Source: Annona cherimola
Lineage: Eukaryota; Streptophyta; Magnoliopsida; Magnoliales; Annonaceae
Length of the DNA stretch: 64,000 nucleotides
Direction of reading: 5' to 3'
Assembly: GCA_030490835.1 (NCBI GenBank)
Contig: CM059972.1
Coordinates: 32,901,452 to 32,965,451 of the forward strand
How positions within the stretch are numbered: the first letter of the stretch is position 1; every line of letters starts with the position of its first letter. This document shows positions 55,162 through 64,000 of this stretch, one piece after another. The position numbers were made by a program, and so were the translations under genes. Under the pieces are notes generated by a model. It saw only the letters and a list, made by a program, of their open reading frames with translations, was not told the DNA's origin and did no database searches.

Positions 55162-55668
55162 ATCAGAATAATGTATGGTGCACCAGTACAAGGAATAGAC
55201 TGGTTGTAGAGAACGGTCGGGATGGCCGGGGCCCACTCTACATATGGCTAAGTCGCTAAGGGATGACAGGAGGCCAGCGGCGCCCTCCCTGAGATGGGAG
55301 CACGATGACAGAACAGCCGAACAGGTTAGTGTGATGTTAAGGATTTTCTTCTAAAAGGTAGAGTAATCACTTACTAAGTGTCACTACTGGATGGAGAGAA
55401 ATGCATTTGCTTATGTTTTATTTTTGAAAAACCCAAAGATTGGGACATGAAAGCATTTTTACGAAAAGTTATCCTAAAGAGATTTTTATGAAATGATTAC
55501 CCTAAGAATAGGGTGTTTTACACAAAAGTGTAAACAACAGGAATGAAAAGGAAATATTTTTATGCAAATGCATTTATGAAAATGGATTATGTATTTTATA
55601 TACCTTGTTTGCTATAAACAAGCCCCAAGATGGGGATTATGAAAAGGATTTATGTCAAACTTGGTCTT

Positions 55669-56058
55669 GGACATAAGAATGTCCATTTCCAAAAGGCTTA
55701 AATGGAAAAGTGTTTTAGGACATATGAATGTCCATTGCCAAAGAAAGATATATCAAAAAAAATATTTTGAGACATCAAATGTCTCTTAACTAAAGGATTT
55801 TATGATAAAAAATATTTTGGACATAGAATGTCCACTGGTAAAAGATGGTTTTAGGTAAATGTCTTTGAATATTAGAAATGTTCATATAAGATTAAAGGAA
55901 ATTAAATAAAGAGGGTAAACATATATGTTTTCCCTTAATAAGCCCAGACGTGGCTTGTAAATGATTTTAAGAATAATGTTTCTAAAAAATGTTCAAGAAC
56001 ATGGAACTGTCCTTATGAACAAGGATTTTATGATAATGTTTTAGGACATATGCATGTC
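55669..56058 (+). repeat. GGACAT...ATGTCC hairpin repeat
   Basis: Units at 55669, 55718, 55770, 55819 and 56043, the first four about 50 bases apart. Each is a small hairpin GGACAT-loop-ATGTCC; the third is GAGACAT-CAA-ATGTCTC, with both arms changed together. Confidence 0.75.
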
Positions 56059-57018
56059 CTTAAGTAAAAAGGTGTTCAAGATATTTAAGAAAAAGGTTTT
56101 AAAGGAAGTCTTTCCCTAAAGACAAAATGCTTGCTTACTGAGTTATCACTCACGATTTGTTTTCTCAAACCTTAGATAGGTAGCGGGAAACTCTAGAAGC
56201 TGCAAATCTAAGTCATGATGAAAGGTACGTGATGGTAGCCATGCGGGCTATAAGGAATGGGGAAAGCATGAATATGCTAAGGTATGTTAATGTGTATGTG
56301 AAATTAATTAGAATCTTTAGTTCTATATGATTCAATGATTGAATGTATGAATGTATGGATGTAAAATGTGATGATTAAGTCAAGGAGACTTTTACTGTAG
56401 AAAAATATGATGAGATGTTATAAATGAAATACGAAATGTATTACAAGTGTATCGCCATTTGTTTGATGAATTATGTGAAATGTAAAATATGAACGATGAT
56501 GAACGAAAAAAAAAAATTGAACGAGATCCAATTAAGAACCCGCCGTGTGATCAAGGCAACAATCCTGATTCACATTTACCAATCAATAAGGTCTTGAGGT
56601 AAGGAAGTGATGTCTCGGTCTGGGGTGCCACAACCTGGCAAAGGAGCAAGAGCTGATCATTGAAGAAATGGGAAGACATTATAGGTTTCGTGTTTGTGAA
56701 AAACTTATGTTGGATGGTTGTAAATTACTTTGATGTTTAAGTTGACAACCATAGATGATACATGCTATGACATCTGATTTATGAGAAAGTTTGAAATATA
56801 TTATGAATATCATGTCGTTACGAAATTATTAGGTGAAAATGAACTAAACATGCATGAGATGAAAAAACAGAAGAAAATAAGTTCTTAAGGAACCATATTT
56901 AATTAGATAAATATCCATTAAAACTCGCCGTGTGACAGGGCAACAATCCTGATCACGTTTACCAGTCAATGGATCCCGAGGTAAGATTGTGACGCTCGGA
57001 CTAGGGCGCCACAGAAGA

Positions 57019-57030
57019 TGGTATCAGAGT
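57019..57030 (+). promoter_or_regulatory. Gypsy-D primer binding site (tRNA-iMet type)
   Basis: TGGTATCAGAGT, one change from the perfect site, five bases after the LTR end. Confidence 0.87.
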
Positions 57031-57355
57031 ATGGACTGGTAAATAGGCGTGGAAAAATTTAAGTGTGATGATTAAATATGATATGCATGATTTTATGATG
57101 ATTGTATAAGTGATTATCATGATAAGATACATGATATATGATGATATATTGCAAAATAGTTATTGATATGGAATGAATGAATGACTGTGAATATTTATGC
57201 TAAAGATAGTAGTGATGTATATGATGATGAATAATATCACATGATTATGATTGTGTGAGTTGGCTATTAATTATATGATGATGAGATACATATGTTATGA
57301 CCTAACCCTAACTATGAATGAAAGTTATGTGCTTTTGATATTCAGAAAAAGCATT

Positions 57356-58760
57356 ATGGTCGATACAAGGTCAAGGGTTAGAAAGAATAAGGGAAAGAAA
57401 GTTGCTACAGAAGTTCCCAGCCAGCGTGAGGTTGGAGAAACTAGTAGACCTAAGAGGGGTAGACCAAAGTCACATGGGTAAGACCCAAGAACTCGCCAAA
57501 GACAAGTAAACTTAAGCCCATAAAGAAATATGGAAGAGGAACTTGAGCCTAGACAGGCTAGATTGATTGAAGAAAGAGTAGCTCTGGCAGTAAAGGAAGC
57601 CATGCAGCAAGCTACTCAAGAATGGGCAGCCCAAGCCGTAAATATTATCCAAGGCTTGTAGGAAAGGACCCAGCAAGGACAGATGGGAAATACTGAAAGA
57701 GAAGGACTCGCTCTGACGGCTAATCTGACCCCCACAATGGCACTTACAAGAGAAGAGGCTCAGTTGATGGAAGAAGATAGAAGAGCTATCAATGCATTCC
57801 TCACTCAACGACCTCCTAAATTTTCAGGAGAAACCCCGTTCAAGCTGAGCAATGGATGACAGAGATTCAAAAGTTGTTCAGAATATCTTCGTGTAATGAC
57901 AGGCGAAAGATGTTGTGCCCCGCTCACTTATTGGTAAAGGATGCCCATGAGTGGTGGGAAACTATGTTGATCACCATGCCACACCCAGAGGAGGTGACAT
58001 GGCAGACATTTGTTGAAGAATTCAACAAGGAATACCTTCTAGTGAGAATACAAAACCAAAAGGTGATTGAATTTGAAAGGCTGTATCAAGGAAGGAAGTC
58101 TGTCACGGAGTATGCTACCAAGTTCAATACCTTGGTAAGGTATGTTCCTTAGATTGTTAACATGTCAGAAAATAAGGCACAAAGATTTCAACAGGGATTG
58201 AGGTCATACCTAAGGGAGAGCCTTGCACTTTTATTAATTAAGGAGTACACATCATGCGTAGAAAGGGCAAGAGCATTGGAGATCGAGGCATTGAGAACTT
58301 TGGAGTTGAAAGAAGAAGAAGATTTATTTAGACTAGGTAGTAAGGAAGAGAGAACGGGGACAGAAAGGAGGAAAAAAGGAGGGATGGAAAAAGGTAAAAG
58401 TACCTTTAAGAAGAATAGTTATTTGCTATGTAAAAAGTGTCAAAAGCATCACCAAGGAGAATGTTTGAAAGAATCAATCAGATGCTACAAGTGTGAACAA
58501 ATGGGTTACATAGCCAAGGAGTGTGGCAAGGGAGAGGCAAAAATGGTGAGATGCTATGTTTTTGACCATATTGGACACATAGCTCCAAATTGTCCAAACA
58601 AAGCCCAAACGATGCAAGGACGTGGAAAATCCGCACCGCCTAGGCTAATGGGAATAGCTAACCAACTGGCTACCTCTACGAACCCAGTACGTGTGCATGC
58701 TCTAACCCAAATGGAGACACGGGAGCAAGAGGATGAAGTGGTTATAGGAATGGATTAAAT
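57356..58760 (+). pseudogene. gag: Gypsy-D gag with zinc knuckles
   Basis: Likely start ATG 57356 (MVDTRSRVRKNKGKKVATEV), matching the Gypsy-A start MPTTRSGARLNKGK. After stops at about 57479 and 57510 comes an acidic helical region, then the capsid core: frame 57856-58152 with MTEIQKLFRISSCNDRRK, ARDAHEWWE-like and QKVIEFERLYQGRKSVTEYA, closed by a stop at 58150 (tryptophan expected). Frame 58162-58758 continues with RARALEIEALRTLEL and cysteine motifs CKKCQKHHQGEC, CYKCEQMGYIAKEC and a degraded CYVFDHIGHIAPNC. Only three or four stops and one shift separate it from an intact gag, the best-kept gag of this lineage here. Confidence 0.85.
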
Positions 58761-59123
58761 TTTAGAAAGTTTGACAATGACTTTATTTGATTTCAATGAT
58801 AATCATTTAGTCATAAATTGTCAATATGTAACCACGCATGCACTATCTATAGAGGAGACCGATAAGATAATACGGGTGGGATTCTCCATATGCAGGTTAG
58901 CTATGGTTAATTAAATATGAATGATATGATTGATTAGGATAAGAATCCTAAACCATATAGTACAAAAACTTCAAATAGAAAAATTAAATATGTTGAGGTT
59001 CAATGGAACTAATACTACGAAAGCGAGATTATTTGAACTAAGGGAAGAAGTAGAAAGAAAATACCCCAATTATTTAAAAAAGAGATGGTTTCAGGATGAA
59101 ACCTGTTATAAGGGGGGGAGGAT
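58761..59123 (+). pseudogene. Gypsy-D protease scrap, pol terminus and polypurine tract
   Basis: About 360 bases. Protease start reads LFDFNDNHLVINCQYVTTHA, where relatives have LFDSGATHSF: the Asp stays but the rest of the triad is lost. Then a jump to a terminal scrap (59030-59120: LFELREEVERKYPNYLKKRW) and the polypurine tract AAGGGGGGGAGGAT. Pol between these points is absent. Confidence 0.7.
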
Positions 59124-62100
59124 TGTGAAACCCCAACCTATGTAGGACTCAATGGTATGCATTGAACATATATATGTGATTTAAATGAATTTTAAATGAT
59201 TTTTGTGAATTATGCCACATTTTGAATTAAGGTTTCCGTTAGAAACGATGATTAAAAATTTAATCGCCGGACCCCAAAATGAGTCGGTATGACCCGAGGG
59301 GCTTCATGAGGACTTAAAGGTGACAATATGTCATAAATAATTATCCTAAAGTATATGGTTTGATTGATGAGAATTTAAAGGATAATTATCAAGTTTAGTG
59401 AAAAAATACTATAAAATTCATAACGCAACGCCTGTAAGGCGGATTCAAGTAAAATTTGACATGGAAGTTAATGATGTTGGGCTTGGTATTATAGAATTAT
59501 TGGATTATGAAAATTCTTGATGAAATTAGTGAAATGATTTATTGATCATATTAACTTCAAACAGCTATAACTTGAGTTAGGAAAATCGGATTGAGATGAA
59601 AATTCGAAACGGTTGAATGAAATTATGAGAATAATATTTTGGAAGGTTTAGATTAAGCATAATATGTTGGGAAAATACCTGAATTGGAAAAGGTGTGCAT
59701 AGTTGACTTTTGCTCCTCAAAGGTACCATGCATTAAATGCTAGAGTACATGGAATTAATGCAAGTTTTAATGAAAAATAGGTGTCCAATGTAGCTCATTT
59801 TCAGGGTATTTTATGCATTAATATAAAATGCAAAAATTTCATGAATTATCCCTGCATTGATGTCCACATTAAAGGAGCTAGGGAGTGCTCAAAGTAAGCA
59901 TAGGTAAGGTGGCAAGGCAAGCACGTCAACTAGCTACTATTGCTGGATTTTTTAAAAATTTTAATTTTATAAATTATGCACATACATAGCTGAAATGTTG
60001 TGACACATGAGCATTTAATCATGTGGAAAAAATCCCAGAAAATTCGTGAACAGCAGCTGCCATTGAAGGATGAAATGTGGACAGCATGTCTCATGCATAT
60101 GACGTGCAATGGTTGGTGCTGTTGCTGCCATTTTTTGTAATTTCTTATGCCAAATTAATGATTAGATTATTAATTAGGTGTATAATTTACCCTCAAATTA
60201 AGGATATTAAAAAATAGAAAAAATCTGGAAAGTGGACAACAATGTTGGCATGACAAGTGACAGCTTGGATTGATTCTATCTTAAGCAGATTTTGGCTTTC
60301 AGAAAAAAAAAATGGTAAAAATAATTTATATGGCCAAAAATTGCATAGAAAATTTAGGGGGATAAGTAGGCATTGAATGGCTATGGAAAATCAACTCCAA
60401 AGAGGGTTCCACAGCTGGAGCAATCCAACCTTATAAGGGAGTGAACGACCATGTGGAAATGAGGTGTTGTGAAATTTTTCTAAGTGCCCAAAACCCATTC
60501 TCCCCAAACAGAAGCCACGTCCAAGGTTTAGGACAGCAAGGAGGAGGAAAAGATAAGGGAATTTCAAGTTCTCAAAGGAGGGATTATCAATTAATCAAGT
60601 AAGTATATGTTAATTTTTATTTTATACTTCAAATCTAGAAGTTAAATGATGTTGTAAACCAAAATATGAATGAAGTAGTAAACGAAGCATTTTCACAATG
60701 AAACTTTGTTTTCAAGCTCATTATATATTGATTAAGTGACGATCAAAATTTAAGATTTAAATATTAAGCGGGTTTCAAATTAAAAAATTGAGAAGATCAA
60801 CCTAAACAGGGTAGAACGGGTGACAGGATCAACTGTAGTAAATATTTTTAATAATTTTTTAGAAGGATTTTTTATATGAATTTTTATATGATGTATAAGA
60901 AATCATGAAGATAACTTGAAAAAAATCAAAATTTATTTTTGGGTGATTTTAGTATGGGTTATAATTCACGTGATTAGGGCTGACCCTAAATTCATAACAC
61001 TGTCCAGCACAGTAAAAATGTCAAAATAAATATATAATGTTAATATTTCATGATGAAATATTTATGATGGTTAATTCATGTATTTATTGATGTATGATAT
61101 AAATTTAAGAATTAAATACCTTGATTTGATTATAAATCAAGATTTAGAGATATCAGTACGCCTGATTTCAGCGTATGTGGATAGTTTGAGAAAAAAATCA
61201 AAATAAAATATGAAACATATGTAGAAATGATCCAAATTGATATATATAGATATATATATTAGGAAAGAGTGTAATAAAGGATTAACGACAGCAAAGGTGA
61301 TTAATAATTGATGTTATTAAATGTATATAGAATTAATGGGTAAATAAGAAGATGAAACTTAGTAAAAATAAGAAGATAAGGGCAGTTTTGGAATTCTATG
61401 ATTAGTGAATTAAAATTCCGTAAAAACACCCTAAATAAATTTTTAATTAAGGATGTTAATCATGCTGAACTATGAGCTAAGTTTCTGACTTAGAAAATTT
61501 TATGAAATGCATCATATATGTGATGTGAAGTGAGTATATATGGAAGGATGAACATGCATAAGTGGTAAATGACCTATGTGAATTGATTTTGTGTAAAAAT
61601 GCATGAAAATATGACAAATTTCGTGAATATATTTCTGTTTAGATGCATGATGTTGATCTCAAATTTTGGGATTGATTAATGAGGCTTAAGGCAACAACGT
61701 GTGCTTAAAATGAGCACCGATATGTAACTTTTTTGGAAAATAAGTGAAAAATGGTAAAAGAAAGGTAATGAGTCATTAAATGATGATTATTGAATGATTA
61801 TTAAGTGATTATATGATTACTCTACTTATGGGATTAAACATGTTGTGTATTAGCCCATGTAATGCACAAGAATGTGCTATTTATGCCTAACGACTTGAGA
61901 AATCAAATGAATGATGTATGTTAATGAAAATGGGTTGGAAAACTAAGTTGAATGCAAGAAAAATAAATATATGAATGTTATATCATTCTCATGTAGGCAA
62001 AGACAAAGGGACAAGCAAAACGGAAAGCTAAGCAAGCAAGATAAGCAAGCAGCTTTCTAAATGAGTTTTATTTTAAATGCTTTCCAAGTTGTTTAAGAAT

Positions 62101-62531
62101 GATCATTCCTTGTTTATATGCGTATTGAAATGTTATTTCTATTGAAAGAAATGATTGCTTACTGTTTCACAATTTTTCATGAAATGTGATGAAACATGAA
62201 TTTATACGATGTTTCATTGAAATGATGTTTAAAGAGGGATGGTGCAAAGAATTTTCTACATGAGAATGACAAGTTCCATGTGTAAGAGGGTATATAATGC
62301 CGGGGTGACTAAAAGTCATGCGTGGAATAGAAGTCAAATAGGCTAGTCGAGGTAGTAAGCGAACAAGGAGCCCCCTTGACGTTGCTAAGTCGGAAGGTCC
62401 GACACCAAGGATGGAAAGGATCATGTCATAAAAGAGGGTTCCCCGTGCTAGCGTACCGTCACACGAAGGATAATGTCATGAATGGAAATGATGAATTTTC
62501 ACATCCAATGTTTATGAAATGCCCAAAAATT
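59124..62531 (+). repeat. Gypsy-D 3' LTR, truncated
   Basis: Runs parallel to 47064-50561 (one copy of the 75-base start repeat) and stops at GCCCAAAAATT, 62531; the last roughly 650 bases are missing. TATA-like 60431-60438, GTAAGT donor G at 60599, mini-exon 61997-62040. The second donor has become ATAAGC (G-to-A at 62041). Confidence 0.88.
61997..62040 (+). other. Putative mini-exon in the Gypsy-D 3' LTR, donor lost
   Basis: 44 bases matching 50023-50066, after CATGTAG. The following base is A where the 5' LTR has G, destroying the GT. Confidence 0.4.
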
Positions 62532-64000
62532 GGAATTTACGAATGGTTTTCATGAATGATTTTCATTAATGTGTAAGGACCAGGTATTTTATTTTATTTT
62601 ATTTTCATTATAACCCTTCTCTATTTATGATATAACTTATGAACATGCCACTAGGAGTTTATAATGTTAATGGATGCGTAACATATATGAATATGGTATC
62701 TAGGGAACATATAGTGCATATATGCATGTATTATGATCTTAGCACACTGAGTATAAATTTAAATGTGTATGATTAGTGTGTCATTGTTGAGCACTATAAC
62801 TATTTTTCCCCTTCACAGAGTAGGTACGGGGTTCGACCTGACCGGTCAGGTCGCGGGGGTGAAGGGGGCGCTGCCCCCGGAGAAATTTTTAATTATTAAG
62901 TTGTAGGAGCGGGAAATTAAATTAGTAATTGCGACTGGACCCTACCCATGCCCCGACCCGACTCAATGGGTTCAATTAACATGGGCGGCCCGCGCTCTAG
63001 GGCTTCATTTTCCCATTTTGCGCCCAACTGTGCTTCCTCCTTCTCCTCTTCTAGTTCTTCGCTCCTCCTCTTCTTTCTCTTCCACTCAGTTCGAACCACC
63101 CGTGGATCTCTTGAGGAAAACTATACCAACTTCCTTGAAGGTCATAGATCCTAGTCTGGAAAGCTCCGAGGCTCCGAATCTTTGCAATCCACATCTAGGG
63201 TCACTGTTTTGGGGGAAATCACGGTCAAGGTAAGTAGATGTCGCCCCTTCTCGATTTAGTGATGAAATTTTATGTTAAACGTGATGTGAGACTGGTGGGA
63301 ATGTGTAGCACCTGACAACTTCATGGTATGAGGCGTAGGGTTCGTAACAGTTAGGGTTCATGGGGAATTTGCTTTGAATGTGCGATTTCTATGATGTAAA
63401 AGACTTCTTAGCAGTTTTTATATTGTTGAAATGTGACGTGAATTGATTTGCCTCAAACGAGAGTATGAATCGAAGGTTCTTTCATTTTGCACCTATCATG
63501 TGTTTGAAAAAATGCTTTTGTGACAGATTTATATGTTGAATTTGAATTGTGTTGATGTTGTATGTGCGATTTGTGACATGTTTCCTTGTCTGTTATGCAT
63601 GATGTGCTATTTCAAATGGTTGGTTGTAAAAGGGTTGTTCATGGCCCCTGATTGACATGAGGAGAGGGTTGTTCATGGCTCTTGATGGACATGAGTAGAT
63701 GATTGGTTGTGTTGTTCAATTTATATGTGGTTATATGCATACGATCTTGGGAGTGGGTATTGGACCCATATGTATTAGCTTCATCACTATATGAGTATCC
63801 ATCATTATACTTATTTCCACTTTGTGCTAACCACTATTTACTTGCTGGGTCTATTTAGACTCATATCGTTTGTTATTGTGCCTTTAGATCACAGGCCAGG
63901 TGGGGAACTTCAAGATGGGGCAAGTTGAAGATAAAAAATGAGAGACCATAGCATAATATTTTAATTTCGGTTCTTTTAGATTTGTGCTTTTTTTTATAAT
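62532..64000. other. Unassigned, probably another LTR-derived sequence
   Basis: No homology by eye to the rest in detail, but LTR-like words recur: CACTGAGTATAAA near 62758 and CTTGCTGGGTCTATTTAGACTC near 63841, both followed by a pyrimidine stretch and CAG/AGG, as in the acceptor region of the Del/Tekay-like LTRs. There is a GTAAGTAG donor-like site (G at 63230) with an acceptor-like CTTTAG at 63883-63887. Its CT-rich stretch 63020-63090 gives short Ser-rich ORFs that I do not believe. It could also be the start of a host gene region; I cannot decide. Confidence 0.4.
62834..62878. repeat. 20-base perfect palindrome followed by a GC hairpin
   Basis: CGACCTGACCGGTCAGGTCG (62834-62853) is a perfect palindrome. 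Ten bases later, GGGGGC-GCT-GCCCCC (62864-62878) forms a six-pair hairpin. Both lie in an otherwise AT-rich stretch. Confidence 0.87.

Larger units (their letters stand above)
54077..56116 (+). repeat. Array of local hairpins with different stems
   Basis: At least ten short inverted repeats with unrelated arms: 54077-54098 (9-base stem), 54172-54202, 54249-54278 (12-base perfect stem GAATTTGCTT core), 54309-54333 (11), 54499-54521 (9), 55499-55514, 55515-55535, the GGACAT series 55669-56058, 55912-55935, and one near 56109. Absent from the equivalent place in S1, Gypsy-C and Gypsy-D. Confidence 0.75.
50747..56632 (+). mobile_element. Solo LTR S2 of a Del/Tekay-like family, with an enlarged hairpin-rich region
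   Basis: 5886 bases, TGTGATACCAAG ... GGGGTGCCACA. The flanks ATCTA (50742-50746) and ACCTG (56633-56637) look like a TSD decayed by two transitions. Homologous to the other LTRs but about 1.8-1.9 kb longer, because the putative second intron is expanded (53861-56179, 2319 bases) with repeats and hairpins. Signals: weak TATA-like site near 52275, GTAAGT donor G at 52444, acceptor before 53813, mini-exon 53813-53860, donor GTAAGCAAGT, ATAG acceptor before 56180. Confidence 0.82.
47064..57013 (+). repeat. Gypsy-D 5' LTR with a nested solo LTR
   Basis: TGTGAAACCCC ... GGGCGCCACA. A 75-base tandem duplication opens it (47071 and 47146). Putative leader signals: TATA-like TTATAAGG 48468-48475, GTAAGT donor G at 48636, acceptor before 50023, mini-exon 50023-50066, GTAAGCAAGC donor at 50067, ACAG acceptor before 50730. 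Solo LTR S2 interrupts it at 50747-56632, just after the last acceptor. ORFs inside are short and unsupported. Confidence 0.87.
47064..62531 (+). mobile_element. Gypsy-D: gag-only Del/Tekay-like element
   Basis: 5' LTR 47064-57013 (4.06 kb without its insertion), iMet-type primer site 57019-57030, gag with zinc motifs, short protease scrap, polypurine tract AAGGGGGGGAGGAT (59110-59123) and 3' LTR from 59124, truncated at 62531. The internal region is only 2.1 kb and lacks RT, RNase H and integrase. It inserted in Gypsy-C reverse transcriptase; the left flank is TTATG (47059-47063). The right TSD is lost with the LTR end. Confidence 0.85.

Noticed and set aside
55007..56058. A CRISPR-like array
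   Set aside because: Units are degenerate, spacing is irregular and spacers are not unique; this is plant LTR DNA.
62948..63233. First exon of a host gene (Ser-rich ORFs ending near a GTAAGT site)
   Set aside because: CT-rich low-complexity coding, no domain, and LTR-like words on both sides. I left it as unassigned rather than calling a gene.

Overview
This window is plant nuclear DNA made almost entirely of LTR retrotransposons nested inside one another. I see no intact host gene, tRNA, rRNA or CRISPR array. The element types (Athila-like and Del/Tekay-like Ty3/gypsy, Sirevirus-like Ty1/copia), the tRNA-Asp and tRNA-iMet primer sites and the AT-rich, heavily decayed sequence point to heterochromatin of a large-genome flowering plant. 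I cannot name the species.

Layout, read from element ends and target-site duplications (TSDs). (a) 1-4481 and 37950-40332: a plus-strand non-autonomous element (here NA-1) with a tRNA-Asp primer site, three unusual ORFs and a 3.4-kb 3' LTR. It interrupts the gag of an Athila-like element (Athila-2, minus, 40333-42988). (b) 4482-37949: minus-strand Del/Tekay-like, gag-only DNA (Gypsy-A) inserted in the NA-1 3' LTR. It carries a solo LTR (6271-8908, TSD GCTTG) and is split by a Sirevirus-like copia element (10350-33009, plus). (c) The copia 5' LTR contains a 4-kb solo LTR (11429-15410, TSD ATTAA). The copia gag is cut by a structurally complete Athila-like element (Athila-1, minus, 16651-26729, TSD CTAAT). 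(d) From 33010 part of Gypsy-A is repeated, without the two insertions. (e) 42989-47063: a plus-strand Del/Tekay-like element (Gypsy-C) cut inside reverse transcriptase by a gag-only relative (Gypsy-D, 47064-62531). The Gypsy-D 5' LTR holds a 5.9-kb solo LTR (50747-56632). (f) 62532-64000 is unassigned but LTR-like.

Every coding region is broken by stops or frameshifts, and every pepsin-type gypsy protease whose active site I can read is altered (in three of five copies Asp became Asn). So nothing here looks able to move on its own. The NA-1 ORFs are the most nearly open frames.

The most interesting structure is in the long Del/Tekay-like LTRs. In both orientations and across divergent families they keep the same order: a TATA-like site, a GTAAGT donor about 150-170 bases on, an acceptor 0.7-1.4 kb later, a 39-48 base mini-exon ending at GTAAGCAAGC, and a second acceptor about 0.55-0.66 kb later (2.3 kb in one copy). 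This looks like a conserved two-intron leader inside the LTR. Second is NA-1, which keeps the Athila non-coding layout (primer site, duplicated polypurine tract, duplicated hairpin) but encodes Gln/Asn-rich ORFs in place of recognisable gag-pol, two of which meet at an overlapping TAATG.
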